Shown here piece by piece: positions 50,991 to 51,256 of a stretch of 51,256 bases of DNA; position 1 is the first letter of the stretch; every line of letters begins with the position of its first letter. This DNA is from Komagataeibacter saccharivorans. Lineage in GTDB: Bacteria; Pseudomonadota; Alphaproteobacteria; Acetobacterales; Acetobacteraceae. Where the stretch lies: NCBI RefSeq assembly GCF_003207825.1, contig NZ_NKTY01000023.1, forward strand, positions 1-51,256, read 5' to 3'. The notes under the pieces are model-generated. The model saw only the letters and a list, made by a program, of their open reading frames with translations, searched no databases and was not told where the DNA came from. The position numbers were made by a program, and so were the translations under genes.

Positions 50991-51026
50991 CCGGGGTTTG
51001 AGTGTGACCCCGGGTCATATTTTTTG
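50991..51026 (+). terminator. Terminator of the DUF192 gene
   Basis: A 7-bp stem CCGGGGT / ACCCCGG (50991-50997, 51007-51013) with a 9-nt loop, followed after five bases by TATTTTTTGG. It starts 20 bp after the stop. Confidence 0.6.
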
Positions 51027-51106
51027 GTGTGTGTGCATTTTTCTGATTGACGGTATGACCGGTGGGTCCTATATCCCCCTTCACCGGCGGCGCTGAGGGA
51101 AACTTC

Positions 51107-51135
51107 TTGAGCTTCCTCGGCGGATTTGCTAGGTT
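51107..51135 (+). promoter_or_regulatory. Probable sigma-70 promoter of an rRNA operon
   Basis: TTGAGC (-35, 51107-51112) and TAGGTT (-10, 51130-51135) with a 17-bp spacer. The downstream sequence CTTTGACA ... (51160 on) resembles the leader seen ahead of 16S genes in alphaproteobacteria. Confidence 0.5.
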
Positions 51136-51256
51136 ATTCGGCCCTACGGGGTTTGGATCTTTGACAAGAGAATATGAGAGTATCTGGAAGGGATATGCTG
51201 GCGGCGCGGTTGTTGCTCTTAGGGGCGATGATTGGCGGTCTGGACTGGGTGAGACT
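51136..51256 (+). other. Probable rRNA operon leader, truncated by the window end
   Basis: About 120 bases with no open reading frame of note and no ribosome binding site, beginning with GGATCTTTGACAAGAG and continuing into a G-rich stretch. It follows a good promoter and precedes no visible coding start. The 16S gene itself is not in the window, so this is a family-pattern inference. Confidence 0.4.

Noticed and set aside
1-51256. CRISPR arrays, complete insertion sequences, prophage genes
   Set aside because: No regularly spaced repeats, transposase with terminal inverted repeats, or phage structural genes were seen on either strand.

Overview
The window is a high-GC bacterial chromosome segment. 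Its gene content and gene order point to an alphaproteobacterium of the acetic acid bacteria (Acetobacteraceae), plausibly Komagataeibacter or Gluconacetobacter. The pointers are the NDUFA12 / MlaD / DUF2155 block, an NDUFAF7-type methyltransferase, a COQ9-type protein, the prs-rplY-pth-ychF and proA-nadD-rsfS-rlmH blocks, and a protein related to the C-terminal part of class II ribonucleotide reductase. The genus is inferred from recognised families; no database search was possible. Almost all of the window is ordinary core chromosome. No complete insertion sequence, prophage or CRISPR array is visible.

Layout. 1-1418: an AT-richer segment with an HNH endonuclease gene, lying directly at the 3' end of a tRNA-Ser(GGA) gene (1419-1509), so it may be the edge of an island. 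1642-4567 (minus strand): lepA, a repressor-like S24/HTH protein and a small coupled protein. 4884-5402: a secreted helical protein. 5466-12666 (all minus): a secreted protein, a DEAD-box RNA helicase, a zinc alcohol dehydrogenase, a FemAB/GNAT-like protein, a RidA protein and the stand-alone RNR-C-terminal-like protein. 12987-14834 (plus): NDUFA12, MlaD, a small coupled protein and a DUF2155 protein. 14929-17546: otsB-otsA (trehalose) and dsbB, with a 58-aa DUF1328 membrane protein antisense to the end of dsbB. 17805-22088: glutamine-dependent NAD synthetase, an RTX-like protein and HU. 22146-25927: lutABC (lactate oxidation) divergent from a LysR regulator, with a 23-bp inverted repeat between them.

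25937-30699 is the least understood part. A transglutaminase-like protein and a zinc metallopeptidase (minus) face a circularly permuted ATP-grasp enzyme and an alpha-E protein (plus). Together they resemble a system that makes and cuts peptide or amide bonds on an unknown substrate. The ATP-grasp gene has a leader in which its ribosome-binding site can pair with an upstream sequence, and that sequence can alternatively pair elsewhere. After it come tRNA-Gln(TTG), a COQ9-type protein, ybjN-proC and ubiK (30801-33453).

The right third is housekeeping: hldD, lgt, an NDUFAF7-type methyltransferase, pgeF, a proline-rich lipoprotein, prs, a histidine phosphatase, rplY, pth, ychF, proA, nadD, rsfS and rlmH (33617-45963). 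Then come a secreted CHAP hydrolase, a second RidA protein, a MocA/XdhC molybdenum-cofactor pair, a host-attachment-family protein, an MBL-fold hydrolase and a DUF192 protein (45989-50970). The last ~200 bases hold a good sigma-70 promoter and what looks like the leader of a ribosomal RNA operon whose 16S gene would start beyond the window.
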